Source of the DNA: Fen-1308 sp035319185
Lineage (GTDB): Bacteria; Nitrospirota; Thermodesulfovibrionia; Thermodesulfovibrionales; Dissulfurispiraceae
Length of the DNA: 21,927 nucleotides
Direction: 5' to 3'
NCBI GenBank assembly: GCA_035319185.1
Contig: DATHDF010000012.1
Location: forward strand, 1-21,927
The stretch's first letter is position 1, and each line of letters starts with the position of its first letter. This document shows, piece by piece, positions 5,984 to 13,795 of the stretch. Position numbers and translations under genes: made by a program. The notes beneath the pieces are model-generated. The model saw only the letters and a program-made list of their open reading frames with translations. It did not search any database and had not been told where the DNA came from.

Positions 5984-8146
5984 CTGGGCCCGCTCTTACT
6001 GACGATAACATTTCTTTTCGTTACTTCGTACGCGCACGCCGTTACCGGTTTCGATGAAATCAGGGATTCGCACAAGAGCTCGGACGCCCTTCTTTTTGAC
6101 CGCCACGGCGCTGTCATTCAGGAGCTCAGGGTGGACGCAAAGGGCAGAAGGCTTGAATGGGCAAGTCTCAGGGACATTTCTCCGTCCCTGATCAGGTCCG
6201 TCGTCCGCTCGGAAGACAAGAGGTTCTATGAACATAGCGGCGTAGACTGGACCGCGCTGGGCAGCGCTGCGGTCAGCCATCTCTTTTCGGACAGCAACAG
6301 GGGCGCAAGCACAATCAGCATGCAGCTGGTCTCCATGCTCGAAAAAGAGCTGAAACCAAAAGGCACCAAGCGTTCATTTGCACAAAAATGGGACCAAATC
6401 AGCGCGTCGCGGGAGCTGGAGCGGCATTGGTCCAAAGAACAGATTCTTGAGGCCTATCTGAACCTAATCACCTTCAGAAGCGAGCTGCAGGGCATTGTCG
6501 CTGCATCAAGAGGATTGTTCGGCAAAGAGCCCAGCGGACTGGATGAAAGGGAATCTCTGCTTCTGGCGGCCCTGATCAGGTCGCCAAATGCTAAGGCTGA
6601 TGTCGTTGCATCGAGAGCGTGTCTGCTTGCCGGCGCAACGGATGCAGATGATGATTGCAGCAGGCTGCATGATTTCGCCAGGACGATACTGAATCGTCCT
6701 TACCACATCTCACCGCACGCAAACCTGGCGCCTCATGTTGCCAGACAATTGCTGACAGGCGGCAGACTAACTGCAACCTCCACCCTGGACGGGCCGCTGC
6801 AGAAATTCGCCTCCGAAGTGCTGACCCGTCAGCTGGGTGCGATCAGCAGACAGAATGTCCATGACGGCGCAGTACTGGTGATCGAAAACAGGACTGGAGA
6901 TATTCTTGCTTATGTGGCCAATTCCGGTGACGAATCGTCGGCTCGCCATGTAGACGGCATAATGGCCAAAAGACAAGCCGGGTCGACGCTCAAGCCATTT
7001 CTGTACGGACTTGCGATTGAACTCCGCCTTATGACGTCAGCCTCTCTGATAGACGATTCCCCGGTAGATGTGCCTACACCGGCTGGCCTCTATATGCCAC
7101 ATAATTACGATAATGACTTCAAGGGTTTGGTCAGTGCAAGGACGGCGCTGTCGTCGTCTCTTAACGTGCCCGCCATCAGAACGCTGATGCAGGTCGGTCC
7201 GGATGCATTTGCACGAAGACTGAAGACATTAGGGTTCCACGATCTCAATGAAGGAGACTATTACGGACTCTCTATGGCCCTCGGCTCCGTGGAGGTGAGT
7301 CTTCTTGAATTGACCAATGCATACCGAGCTATTGCCAATGGCGGCGTATGGAGCCGACCTTCGCTTGCGGCAGACGGGAAGAAGCCTGCGGCAAGGCGGG
7401 CAACAGGCCGCGAGTCTGCGTTCATTATCTCGGACATTCTGTCCGACAGAACCGCCAGGGGTTTGACCTTCGGCTATGAGAACCCGCTTTCTACCCGCTT
7501 TTGGAGCGCAGTAAAGACCGGTACGAGCAAAGACATGAGGGACAATTGGTGTATAGGGTTTTCATCCGCATACACCGTAGGAGTGTGGATCGGCAACTTC
7601 TCAGGGGCATCCATGTGGAATGTCTCAGGCGTGTCGGGCGCCGCGCCGGCGTGGCTTGAAATAATGAATTACCTCCACAACAGCAAAACCAGTACTGCGC
7701 CTGCTCCGCCGCCGGGTGTCCTTGCGCGAAAGGTCGATTTTGCACAGTATATTGAACCGGCCCGGACGGAATGGTTCATTCGCGGCACAGAACCTCTTGA
7801 TACCCGAACCGAAAGGCCGACCCAGCCCGTTGAACAATCGACTGCCGAATCCCCATCGATCCTTTACCCGCCCAAAGATACTGTATTTGCCATTGATCCG
7901 GATATACCGGCAGATAACAGCGCAATATTCTTCCAGTCGACTAAAAAAGGAGAGTACAACTGGGTATTGGATAAAATAAGAATCGGAGATTGCACAGAGA
8001 TGGTCGCATGGAAGCCCACCCGTGGCAGGCATGAATTATCACTAATGGACATGCAAGATAAAGTGATAGATACAGTCAGATTCGAAGTCAGGGGAGCGCC
8101 GCCGTCTGAACGGCCGCCGGATCCTGGCAACGATCCCGAAGACTAG
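5984..8146 (+). CDS. pbpC: Penicillin-binding protein 1C (bifunctional peptidoglycan synthase)
   Basis: A class A PBP that polymerises and cross-links peptidoglycan on the periplasmic face of the inner membrane. The glycosyltransferase domain shows SEDKRFYEHSGVDW (the catalytic Glu is about residue 77) and GASTISMQL. The transpeptidase domain shows STLK (Ser334, Lys337), SLN (392-394) and KTG (511-513). A C-terminal PBP1C-specific domain (about 600-715) starts at SILYPPKDTVF and ends at VRFEVRG. The GTG at 6131 is internal: sequence upstream in frame encodes the membrane segment GPLLLTITFLFVTSYA and then FDEIRDSHKSSDALLFDRHG, both expected in PBP1C. The frame is closed by a TGA at 5963, and the only plausible start after it is CTG at 5984, preceded by AGGGGTGA. 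Total length is 720 aa, against about 770 in E. coli. Confidence 0.92.
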   Translation: MGPLLLTITFLFVTSYAHAVTGFDEIRDSHKSSDALLFDRHGAVIQELRVDAKGRRLEWASLRDISPSLIRSVVRSEDKRFYEHSGVDWTALGSAAVSHLFSDSNRGASTISMQLVSMLEKELKPKGTKRSFAQKWDQISASRELERHWSKEQILEAYLNLITFRSELQGIVAASRGLFGKEPSGLDERESLLLAALIRSPNAKADVVASRACLLAGATDADDDCSRLHDFARTILNRPYHISPHANLAPHVARQLLTGGRLTATSTLDGPLQKFASEVLTRQLGAISRQNVHDGAVLVIENRTGDILAYVANSGDESSARHVDGIMAKRQAGSTLKPFLYGLAIELRLMTSASLIDDSPVDVPTPAGLYMPHNYDNDFKGLVSARTALSSSLNVPAIRTLMQVGPDAFARRLKTLGFHDLNEGDYYGLSMALGSVEVSLLELTNAYRAIANGGVWSRPSLAADGKKPAARRATGRESAFIISDILSDRTARGLTFGYENPLSTRFWSAVKTGTSKDMRDNWCIGFSSAYTVGVWIGNFSGASMWNVSGVSGAAPAWLEIMNYLHNSKTSTAPAPPPGVLARKVDFAQYIEPARTEWFIRGTEPLDTRTERPTQPVEQSTAESPSILYPPKDTVFAIDPDIPADNSAIFFQSTKKGEYNWVLDKIRIGDCTEMVAWKPTRGRHELSLMDMQDKVIDTVRFEVRGAPPSERPPDPGNDPED

Positions 8147-8181
8147 CAGTCCGATACCGGTTATGAAAAAATGTCCGCTAT

Positions 8182-8190
8182 TGGTATATT
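8182..8190 (+). promoter_or_regulatory. Extended -10 box placed for leaderless slp-like mRNA
   Basis: TGGTATATT fits the TGnTATAnT pattern and ends six bases before the ATG at 8197, the same geometry as at msrB (4902-4910). No ribosome site is visible upstream of the ATG. Confidence 0.5.
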
Positions 8191-8196
8191 GATAAT

Positions 8197-8739
8197 ATGA
8201 AAAGATATTTGCTTACTCTAATCATAGCTTTGGGCCTGATTGCAGCCTGCGCGCCCGTATTCAGGGAAGACATAATGAAGAACGCCACGCTGAACCCCTC
8301 CCTGTCCGAGCTGAATGCAGCCCCCCTTTTGTTTGAAGGCAAGCTTTACGTACTGGGGGGTAAGATCGTGAGCACGCGGGTCACCAAGGAAGGATCTCTG
8401 ATAGAAGCGATTTATGCACCTGTCGATTCACGCGGCTATCTGAAGGACTATGTGAGGTCTGTGCGGTTCATGGCCCTCTATCCGAAAGACAGGGGCATTC
8501 TCGATCCTCTCATCTTCAGGAAGAACAGGGACATGTCAATAGCGGGCGTATACAAGGGCACGCGCATCGAAAAACTGGACGAAATGGAATATGCATATGC
8601 CTATTTCGAGATCGTCGATTTTCGGCTTTGGGAAGAGTCAAGGTATTATCCGGCCTATTATCCATATCCATACTGGTGGTACGATCCATGGTATGGTCCT
8701 TGGCATGATCCGTGGTACGGCCACCGCGGGTGGAGGTAA
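8197..8739 (+). CDS. Slp-family outer membrane lipoprotein
   Basis: A 180-aa lipoprotein: hydrophobic signal MKRYLLTLIIALGLIAAC with the lipobox ending at Cys18. The body (NPSLSELNAAPLLFEGKLYVLGGKIVSTRVTKEGSLIEAIYAPVDSRGY) matches the Slp family of starvation- or stationary-phase-induced outer-membrane lipoproteins, whose molecular role is poorly known. The last 30 residues are unusually rich in Tyr, Trp and Pro, with the unit DPWYG repeated at 163-167 and 171-175. The gene is separated from pbpC by 50 bp with its own -10 box, and a strong terminator follows immediately. Confidence 0.8.
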   Translation: MKRYLLTLIIALGLIAACAPVFREDIMKNATLNPSLSELNAAPLLFEGKLYVLGGKIVSTRVTKEGSLIEAIYAPVDSRGYLKDYVRSVRFMALYPKDRGILDPLIFRKNRDMSIAGVYKGTRIEKLDEMEYAYAYFEIVDFRLWEESRYYPAYYPYPYWWYDPWYGPWHDPWYGHRGWR

Positions 8740-8740
8740 A

Positions 8741-8776
8741 AGAGAGACACGGCTTCTGCCGTGTCTCTCTTTTTTT
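8741..8776. terminator. Strong intrinsic terminator, likely bidirectional
   Basis: A perfect 13-bp stem (8741-8753 with 8758-8770) with a TTCT loop is followed on the plus strand by six more T residues. On the minus strand the stem ends in TCTTTTA, giving a weaker T-tract. It lies one base after the slp-like stop codon and 26-60 bp beyond the cytochrome stop codon, so it can end both converging transcripts. Confidence 0.93.
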
Positions 8777-8801
8777 ACTCGACGGCGGTATTAACAACCT
8801 G

Positions 8802-10457
8802 TTATTTTTTAAGTTTCCACCGGCCGTAGTGGCAGTCCGCGCAGCCGACTGCGTGGCCATGAGGAAAGCTCTTGTACCCGTCATACGACCACACAATCCT
8901 CGTTACAAATGTCTTCGACAGAGAAGTCCCGCCGAGGGTTGAACCGTGACATTGATTACAGTGAGAGATGTCCTTCTTGGCATATTGGCCATGCATGAAC
9001 ACCCACATCTGGCCGATCGTGTGAAGTCCGTGAGGGCCGCCGTTGCTGGTAACCGTAAGCGTCAACGCGTGGCAGGCGGAACATTCGACGATCGTTCCCG
9101 GATGTCCCTGAATCAATGAACTCTGGACATTGTCATTGGCTTCTGAAGTAGTATACTCGGCATGAGTCGAGCCGTGGCAAGCCTCGCACTGCATATTGCC
9201 ATGACCGCCGGCGCCGGCCGCTACCTTGTAGAGTTTTGTTTCAGTTGTGAATATGCTTGCCGCCTGTCTGAAATTCCCCTCGACGTCGAATACGCTTGTG
9301 TCCCTCACATAACTATTGGTTGTATCGGACCAGTAGTGGCAATTCTGACACTTCGGCAGATCAACCCATCCCTTCCTGCCGGGCGTGCCGACCTTCGACA
9401 TCGAACCATGGCAGCTCTGGCACTGCAGCAGCAGGTTCCCACTCGTGTCCTTAGCAGTCCCCATGACGCCCCTGAGGCATTGAGTGGTCGAACCCGGATG
9501 ACAATAATAACAGACGCTCCTATCGGTCGTCTGGTCCATCGGCATCCCCGTGTTGTCATCCATGGCGTTGGTGCCGTGCCATGAATGAATGGCCTCGGTC
9601 AGCGGCTTTACTCCTGCAAATCCTGCAGTCCCAAGAGCATTGGATGAATGGCAGCTGGCGCACAAAATCGGCTTGCCGGAATCAGCGGTCGCAAGCAGGC
9701 CTGCTGCACTGTATCCGTGTTTATCAAGCGCCTGCTGGAATGTCGCGTTGTCGATATTCTTGTTGTCATGAAGCAGGAGAATGTTTCTCTTCCAATCCTT
9801 GCCCTGGTCGGGATCATAGACCCAGTCCGGAGAGGGCTGGGCCATCGGGTCGCCGGTGCCCGATGCATGGCAATGTACACAGGTTATTTCATCGCTGACC
9901 GGCAAAACCGTCTTCGTGGTTGCAATAATATTTCCATACCTGTCTTTTGCAACAACCTTCACCATGGGATAATAATTCGCATTTCCGCTATCGTTATACG
10001 GAGTTGCAGGTATTCCTTCAGCCTTCCAATACCCGTTGACCGAATCATAAGACATCTTGGCAGGAATCATGTTCTGGACCGGATTCCCCGCCAATCCCAT
10101 ATCCGGGCTCGGTGAAACGCCGAAAAGAGATTTGACCCAGTCCCAAAAATTTGTTTTGCCTATGCTTGTGCTGTTGATAGAACCCGTCGTGTCTTTGGTC
10201 GCCTCATAAGTTATCGTTACATTCGAAGTGATGAGCTTCCCCGTGAATCTGTCCGACAGTTGAGCATGCAGGTTGTTATACGGCGGAAGGATCGCAAAGA
10301 CCGAAAAATCGCGATCCATGCAGTGCATTCCCAGATCGTTCCATGCGACCAACGTATACCTGCTCATGAAATATGGAACTCGAACAGCCTGGCTGTAGCC
10401 AATGGTTCCGACAACCAGTAATGCAAATATAAATATAGCAATGAGCAATTTTTTCAT
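8802..10457 (-). CDS. Nonaheme c-type cytochrome
   Basis: A 551-aa exported protein with a signal peptide (hydrophobic residues 4-20, SQA near 22-24). Nine CxxCH heme motifs are visible: CVHCH 193, CASCH 266, CYYCH 316, CQSCH 346, CQNCH 370, CEACH 424, CSACH 459, CNQCH 500 and CADCH 539. The first 190 residues contain no heme site and begin YTLVAWNDLGMHCMDRDFSVFAILPPYNNLHAQL, a segment I recall from other multiheme cytochromes of metal-reducing and related bacteria. Extra histidines (e.g. HSWHG 291-295, HGLHT 476-480) could be distal ligands. The role is probably electron transfer in the periplasm or at the outer surface; donor and acceptor are unknown. GGGAGGC before the ATG supports the start. 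It lies 36 bp after the FKBP gene and is probably in the same transcript. Confidence 0.94.
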   Translation of the reverse strand: MKKLLIAIFIFALLVVGTIGYSQAVRVPYFMSRYTLVAWNDLGMHCMDRDFSVFAILPPYNNLHAQLSDRFTGKLITSNVTITYEATKDTTGSINSTSIGKTNFWDWVKSLFGVSPSPDMGLAGNPVQNMIPAKMSYDSVNGYWKAEGIPATPYNDSGNANYYPMVKVVAKDRYGNIIATTKTVLPVSDEITCVHCHASGTGDPMAQPSPDWVYDPDQGKDWKRNILLLHDNKNIDNATFQQALDKHGYSAAGLLATADSGKPILCASCHSSNALGTAGFAGVKPLTEAIHSWHGTNAMDDNTGMPMDQTTDRSVCYYCHPGSTTQCLRGVMGTAKDTSGNLLLQCQSCHGSMSKVGTPGRKGWVDLPKCQNCHYWSDTTNSYVRDTSVFDVEGNFRQAASIFTTETKLYKVAAGAGGHGNMQCEACHGSTHAEYTTSEANDNVQSSLIQGHPGTIVECSACHALTLTVTSNGGPHGLHTIGQMWVFMHGQYAKKDISHCNQCHGSTLGGTSLSKTFVTRIVWSYDGYKSFPHGHAVGCADCHYGRWKLKK

Positions 10458-10493
10458 AGCCCGCCTCCCGCAATAATCCAGTTATCACGGATA

Positions 10494-11249
10494 TCATTTG
10501 TTTATAGTAGATTCGGACCCTTCCTGAGAAGTTCCCGAGAAGTCGCCCACTAAAGAAGACGGGTCTTCAAGAGAAAGCAGTTCGATCTCGAAAATAAGTG
10601 TGCTTCCCGGCGGTATACGACCGAATTGCTTATCTCCGTAAGCCAGATCTGCAGGAACGAAAAGCTGCCATTTCGACCCTGCCTTCATCAACTGGAGTGA
10701 TTCCGCCCAGCCTTTTATCGCGTCGTCGACCTTAATGATTGCAGGTCCACGCGAGTTATAAGTAGTATCGAATTCCGTGCCGTTTATAAGCGTCCCGCGA
10801 TAGTTCAATTTGACTATGTCGTTGGCGTTTGCCCTGGGCCCGTCGCCCACCCTTAAGATCTTGTATTGAAGACCACTGGGAAGAGTGCTGACCTCTTCCT
10901 TTATTTTATTGGCATCCAAAAACTTCTTTCCTTCTTCTCGGTTTTTGGCAGCAAGTTCCCGAGTACGCTTATCCTGCATCACCATTGCCTTGCGGCGCAG
11001 ATCGAACATGGTTTCCCTGATTTCTTCCGGACTCATCAGGGGTTGCCTGCCTTCCAATGAATCGCGGACCGCCCGCAGCAGTATCTCTTTATCGACCTGT
11101 ATTTCCTGTGTCCTGAGGTTGGCCCCGAACTGATAGCCCAGACTGTAACTTTCTCTGGAGAGTTTGTCATTGAAAGGGTCCCGGTCATCGGCACCGCACA
11201 TGCCTGCCACCAATCCCGTTATGAATAATGCAATAAAGAAGAGCTTCAT
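10494..11249 (-). CDS. FKBP-type peptidyl-prolyl cis-trans isomerase, exported (FkpA/Mip-like)
   Basis: A 251-aa periplasmic folding helper. The signal peptide is MKLFFIALFITGLVAGMCGA. An N-terminal helical dimerisation region (about 25-115; SYSLGYQFGANL, MSPEEIRETM) precedes an FKBP domain (about 120-232) with the active-site pattern NYRGTLINGTEFD, the Val-x-x-x-Ile-x-x-Trp segment in VDDAIKGW, LAYGDK and LIFEIELL. A short Ser/Thr/Gly tail follows. The ATG at 11249 is preferred over a TTG three bases upstream because GGGGG sits five bases before it. The gene stands between the multicopper oxidase and the nonaheme cytochrome, so it may help fold these exported redox proteins; that is inference. 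Confidence 0.92.
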   Translation of the reverse strand: MKLFFIALFITGLVAGMCGADDRDPFNDKLSRESYSLGYQFGANLRTQEIQVDKEILLRAVRDSLEGRQPLMSPEEIRETMFDLRRKAMVMQDKRTRELAAKNREEGKKFLDANKIKEEVSTLPSGLQYKILRVGDGPRANANDIVKLNYRGTLINGTEFDTTYNSRGPAIIKVDDAIKGWAESLQLMKAGSKWQLFVPADLAYGDKQFGRIPPGSTLIFEIELLSLEDPSSLVGDFSGTSQEGSESTINK

Positions 11250-11264
11250 CAAGTCCCCCGTTTA

Positions 11265-11302
11265 CAATTAAAATGAAAGGGCCGCTAAAGAGCGACCCTT
11301 TC
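11265..11302 (-). terminator. Intrinsic terminator after the multicopper oxidase gene
   Basis: On the minus strand a 12-bp stem with one G-T pair (11291-11302 with 11275-11286) and a four-base loop is followed by ATTTTAATTG. It starts about 17 bp after the oxidase stop codon and lies just before the FKBP gene, so FKBP expression needs read-through or its own promoter. Confidence 0.75.
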
Positions 11303-11318
11303 CGCAACTGTCATTATG

Positions 11319-13595
11319 CTATTTTGTTACCTTGTAAGGCCTCATCATGTCATGATCCTCATGATCGACGATGTGACAGTGCCAGACGTAGCCCGGTCCC
11401 TTCGTCGGATCAAACGGGAAGAGATTGTGCCCGGCAAACGACTTGTTCGGCACAACCGGCGTGCTTGTCGGCGTCCACCTGACCACTATTCTCATCACCT
11501 GTCCGGGATAGGCCTTTGCCGTGTCCTTCCAGCCGGCCTCGGCAAGGTCAGGAGGCGTGACATCGCCCATCAGGTATCCGCCGCTGGCCACAGTACCGCC
11601 TAAAGCCGGATTGCCGCCCAATGCATTATCGCCATTAGGAATGTCGTAGGGAAGCGGAGGACCCCAGCCGGGACAAAAGACACCTGGCGTACAGCTGGGG
11701 CTGTAAACCGTATCGCCGGGAAACGCAGACCTCCAGGCATCATAATATCCGCCTGTCAAGGTGCTTCCATCACCGGCAAACGATTCCCTGTTCAGCACCT
11801 GGAATTGCACGAGATGGGTATGCATCGGGTGAGCGTCCATGGTCAGGTTTATGATCTCCCAGAGTTCGGTCGACCCGACCTTAGGGGTTTCGCTGATACC
11901 GTCCATGAATATAGAGGCTATATTAGGGGAATTCATTCCCATGTATTGAGTATTGTTCACAAGCACTGCAACCGGACCGCCAGGTCCCTCGAATTCCTTA
12001 AGTACAAGCTGTCTCCTTTTGTCGATCTTCACGCCCGGTGCAATATTCCCCTTGCCATCGGTAAGCCTTACCATTTTAGTCGGACGTGCGCATTGTCCGG
12101 CTGCAGCCGGATTACAGCTCGTATCGGCTGTGGTTACATTGGCCGCCACTTTGAATTGCATTATCTGGGCCATCTGCGGCTGGTCTGCAGGACACTGGTT
12201 ATTCGGATACTGCGAGCATGCCATCGGGTCTACAAATGGTACAGGTGAAAGACCGCTCGGAAACGGGACCGGAGCGTCATTTGTAACCGTTATGGTCTGG
12301 TTGTTGAGGCCTGTGAAATCCACTATGACATCATAGCGCTCGCCGGGGGCGATGAATACGATGTTCCGGACACCCGGCAATGTCGCTGTCACCGCAGGGA
12401 CAGGGGTATCGAGATAGTTATCGTCCGAGCCGATCACATAAACAGGCGCCTGGCCGAAGTTCAGCCTCCACATTCTCGCGTTTGCTCCGCCGAGAAGACG
12501 CAGCCTGTAGCGCCTGGGTTCGACATTGTAATACGGCCATGGAGCGCCATTTGCGATAACAACGTCGCCGGCGAATTCAGGGATCCAGAACGGGTGGACG
12601 GTCGGGTTCGGAGGCGGTCCATTCAAGTTGCTTGCCTGATCGCCCGAGCCGTCGGGGAAATATAGCTGGCTATTGATGTCGAACTGGCGGTCCTGAAAGG
12701 CGATTTCAATCTCCCTCGGACCGGCGGGCAGGTTCTTTGGCTCACGAATGGGGTCTCTAAGAAAGTAGAACGTTGCCAATCCGCTATAAACATTGGTGCG
12801 CGTCTGACCCATTGCATGATCGTGGAACCAAAGGGTCCCCGGTTCCTGAGCATTTTGGTAGAGATAAACGTCCTTGCCGGGTCCGGCATTGTACAGGCTG
12901 TAAAAATCTCTACCCGTTTTCCCGTCGGGAGTAAACCAGGCAAGCGGACCGCCGTCTACATACGAAGAAGCCTCGGCGCCGTGCAGATGAGCGACAGCCG
13001 GAGCAGGTCCCACATAAGGCTGATTGCACTCGGCTTGAAGCGGATCGGTAGACGGCAGGAACGGATTGCAACCAAAACTTGCAGCGGTGCCGAGCACATC
13101 GGTCCAATCTATCGTCTGGTCAACGGTTACCAGGCCCTGAACAAGTCCGGGGCCGGTAGGGCTTGCCGGGTTGAAAGTCGGCAGATGATTTACATACGTG
13201 ACCAGGGTTGGAATATATCTCCTGGCCTCGACAGTAACAGCCGGCCAGTTGGCGGGGCCGATCACTTTATTTGTAAGAAGGTTCCTCGTTTCGTAGGCCC
13301 ACACGCGGGTCTTCCCGAAAGTTACACCCAGGCCGCAGGTATCCGACTGACCCTGCGGCAACACAACTTGATCAATCTCCTTCATCGTCACCTTAAGAAG
13401 CGGGTTTGCAAGCGCATTGACCCTCGGTATCGGCCCAGCCGGACCGAATACCGGAAGCGAAACAGCAAACTGCGGGACACATTGCCCAGGCAGGGCCGTT
13501 TGCGGCACAAGGAAACTCGCCTCAGCGCTTCCGGCCGCTATTACACAGGCGGCTACAAAAACGCCGGCACATCTTTTGACTAAATTTGTCAGCAT
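11319..13595 (-). CDS. CotA-like multicopper oxidase, exported
   Basis: A 758-aa three-domain copper oxidase. All four copper-ligand motifs are present: HLHG (203-206), HDH (258-260), HPMHTH (589-594) and HCHIVDHEDHDM (739-750), so the type 1 site and trinuclear cluster look complete. The surroundings (GPLAWFTPDG, LWFHDHAMGQTRTNVYSGLATFYFLRDP) match the CotA laccase/bilirubin oxidase branch. The family oxidises phenolics, bilirubin or metal ions such as Mn(II) or Cu(I) while reducing oxygen to water. It is clearly longer than CotA (about 510 aa), with extra sequence before the first motif, around 455-505 and 605-700. The signal peptide is residues 1-26. AGGGAGAG precedes the ATG. The natural substrate cannot be told; in an apparent anaerobe it may detoxify oxygen or copper, or act on metals. 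Confidence 0.93.
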   Translation of the reverse strand: MLTNLVKRCAGVFVAACVIAAGSAEASFLVPQTALPGQCVPQFAVSLPVFGPAGPIPRVNALANPLLKVTMKEIDQVVLPQGQSDTCGLGVTFGKTRVWAYETRNLLTNKVIGPANWPAVTVEARRYIPTLVTYVNHLPTFNPASPTGPGLVQGLVTVDQTIDWTDVLGTAASFGCNPFLPSTDPLQAECNQPYVGPAPAVAHLHGAEASSYVDGGPLAWFTPDGKTGRDFYSLYNAGPGKDVYLYQNAQEPGTLWFHDHAMGQTRTNVYSGLATFYFLRDPIREPKNLPAGPREIEIAFQDRQFDINSQLYFPDGSGDQASNLNGPPPNPTVHPFWIPEFAGDVVIANGAPWPYYNVEPRRYRLRLLGGANARMWRLNFGQAPVYVIGSDDNYLDTPVPAVTATLPGVRNIVFIAPGERYDVIVDFTGLNNQTITVTNDAPVPFPSGLSPVPFVDPMACSQYPNNQCPADQPQMAQIMQFKVAANVTTADTSCNPAAAGQCARPTKMVRLTDGKGNIAPGVKIDKRRQLVLKEFEGPGGPVAVLVNNTQYMGMNSPNIASIFMDGISETPKVGSTELWEIINLTMDAHPMHTHLVQFQVLNRESFAGDGSTLTGGYYDAWRSAFPGDTVYSPSCTPGVFCPGWGPPLPYDIPNGDNALGGNPALGGTVASGGYLMGDVTPPDLAEAGWKDTAKAYPGQVMRIVVRWTPTSTPVVPNKSFAGHNLFPFDPTKGPGYVWHCHIVDHEDHDMMRPYKVTK

Positions 13596-13661
13596 CGTCT
13601 CTCCCTATTCCAGACAGTTGTTAATAAATAAGTCCCAAATAATGCCACAAAAAATGCTCTT

Positions 13662-13684
13662 CTACGAACTCGTCATCACCTCCT
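13662..13684 (-). other. Consensus ribosome site with a four-codon open frame (possible leader peptide)
   Basis: On the minus strand AGGAGGTGAT (13684-13675) overlaps an ATG at 13676 that opens ATG ACG AGT TCG TAG (M-T-S-S-stop). It lies about 80 bp before the oxidase ATG. The spacing from AGGAGG to this ATG is only two bases, so translation may be poor; it may be chance or a leader peptide. Confidence 0.25.
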
Positions 13685-13691
13685 GCGAGAT

Positions 13692-13710
13692 TTAAGTGTT
13701 ATTAACTTAA
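13692..13710. repeat. Inverted repeat TTAAGT-N7-ACTTAA
   Basis: A perfect six-base dyad with a seven-base AT-rich centre lies about 100 bp upstream of the multicopper oxidase start. It is placed where an operator near the promoter would be; the regulator is unknown. Confidence 0.4.
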
Positions 13711-13763
13711 ATAATGATATTCATGAAAAACAGGCACGCGAATCGGACTCAATCTGATTCTTA

Positions 13764-13795
13764 TGTAGGACGCAGTCTAAATTTATTGTAGGACG
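13764..13795. repeat. Two direct repeats TGTAGGACG, 23 bp apart
   Basis: TGTAGGACG occurs at 13764-13772 and 13787-13795, each preceded by TTA or TTAT. The repeats lie between the U32 stop codon and the oxidase promoter region, 170-200 bp upstream of the oxidase start. The spacing of about two helical turns fits a regulator binding on one face of the DNA. Confidence 0.45.

Noticed and set aside
6131..6133. GTG at 6131 as the start of pbpC
   Set aside because: Upstream in-frame sequence encodes the membrane anchor and conserved N-terminal residues of PBP1C, so the true start must lie further upstream.
8741..8776. The perfect inverted repeat as a mobile-element end
   Set aside because: Stem, short loop and T-tract directly after a stop codon are those of an intrinsic terminator; no transposase or target duplication is nearby.
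12816..13583. A 255-codon plus-strand open frame opposite the multicopper oxidase
   Set aside because: The oxidase on the other strand has all copper motifs and a signal peptide; the antisense frame shows no domain or ribosome site.
13637..13652. A TGGCATTATTTGGGAC sequence upstream of the multicopper oxidase as a sigma-54 promoter
   Set aside because: The -12 half (TTGC) does not match; only the -24 GG part fits.
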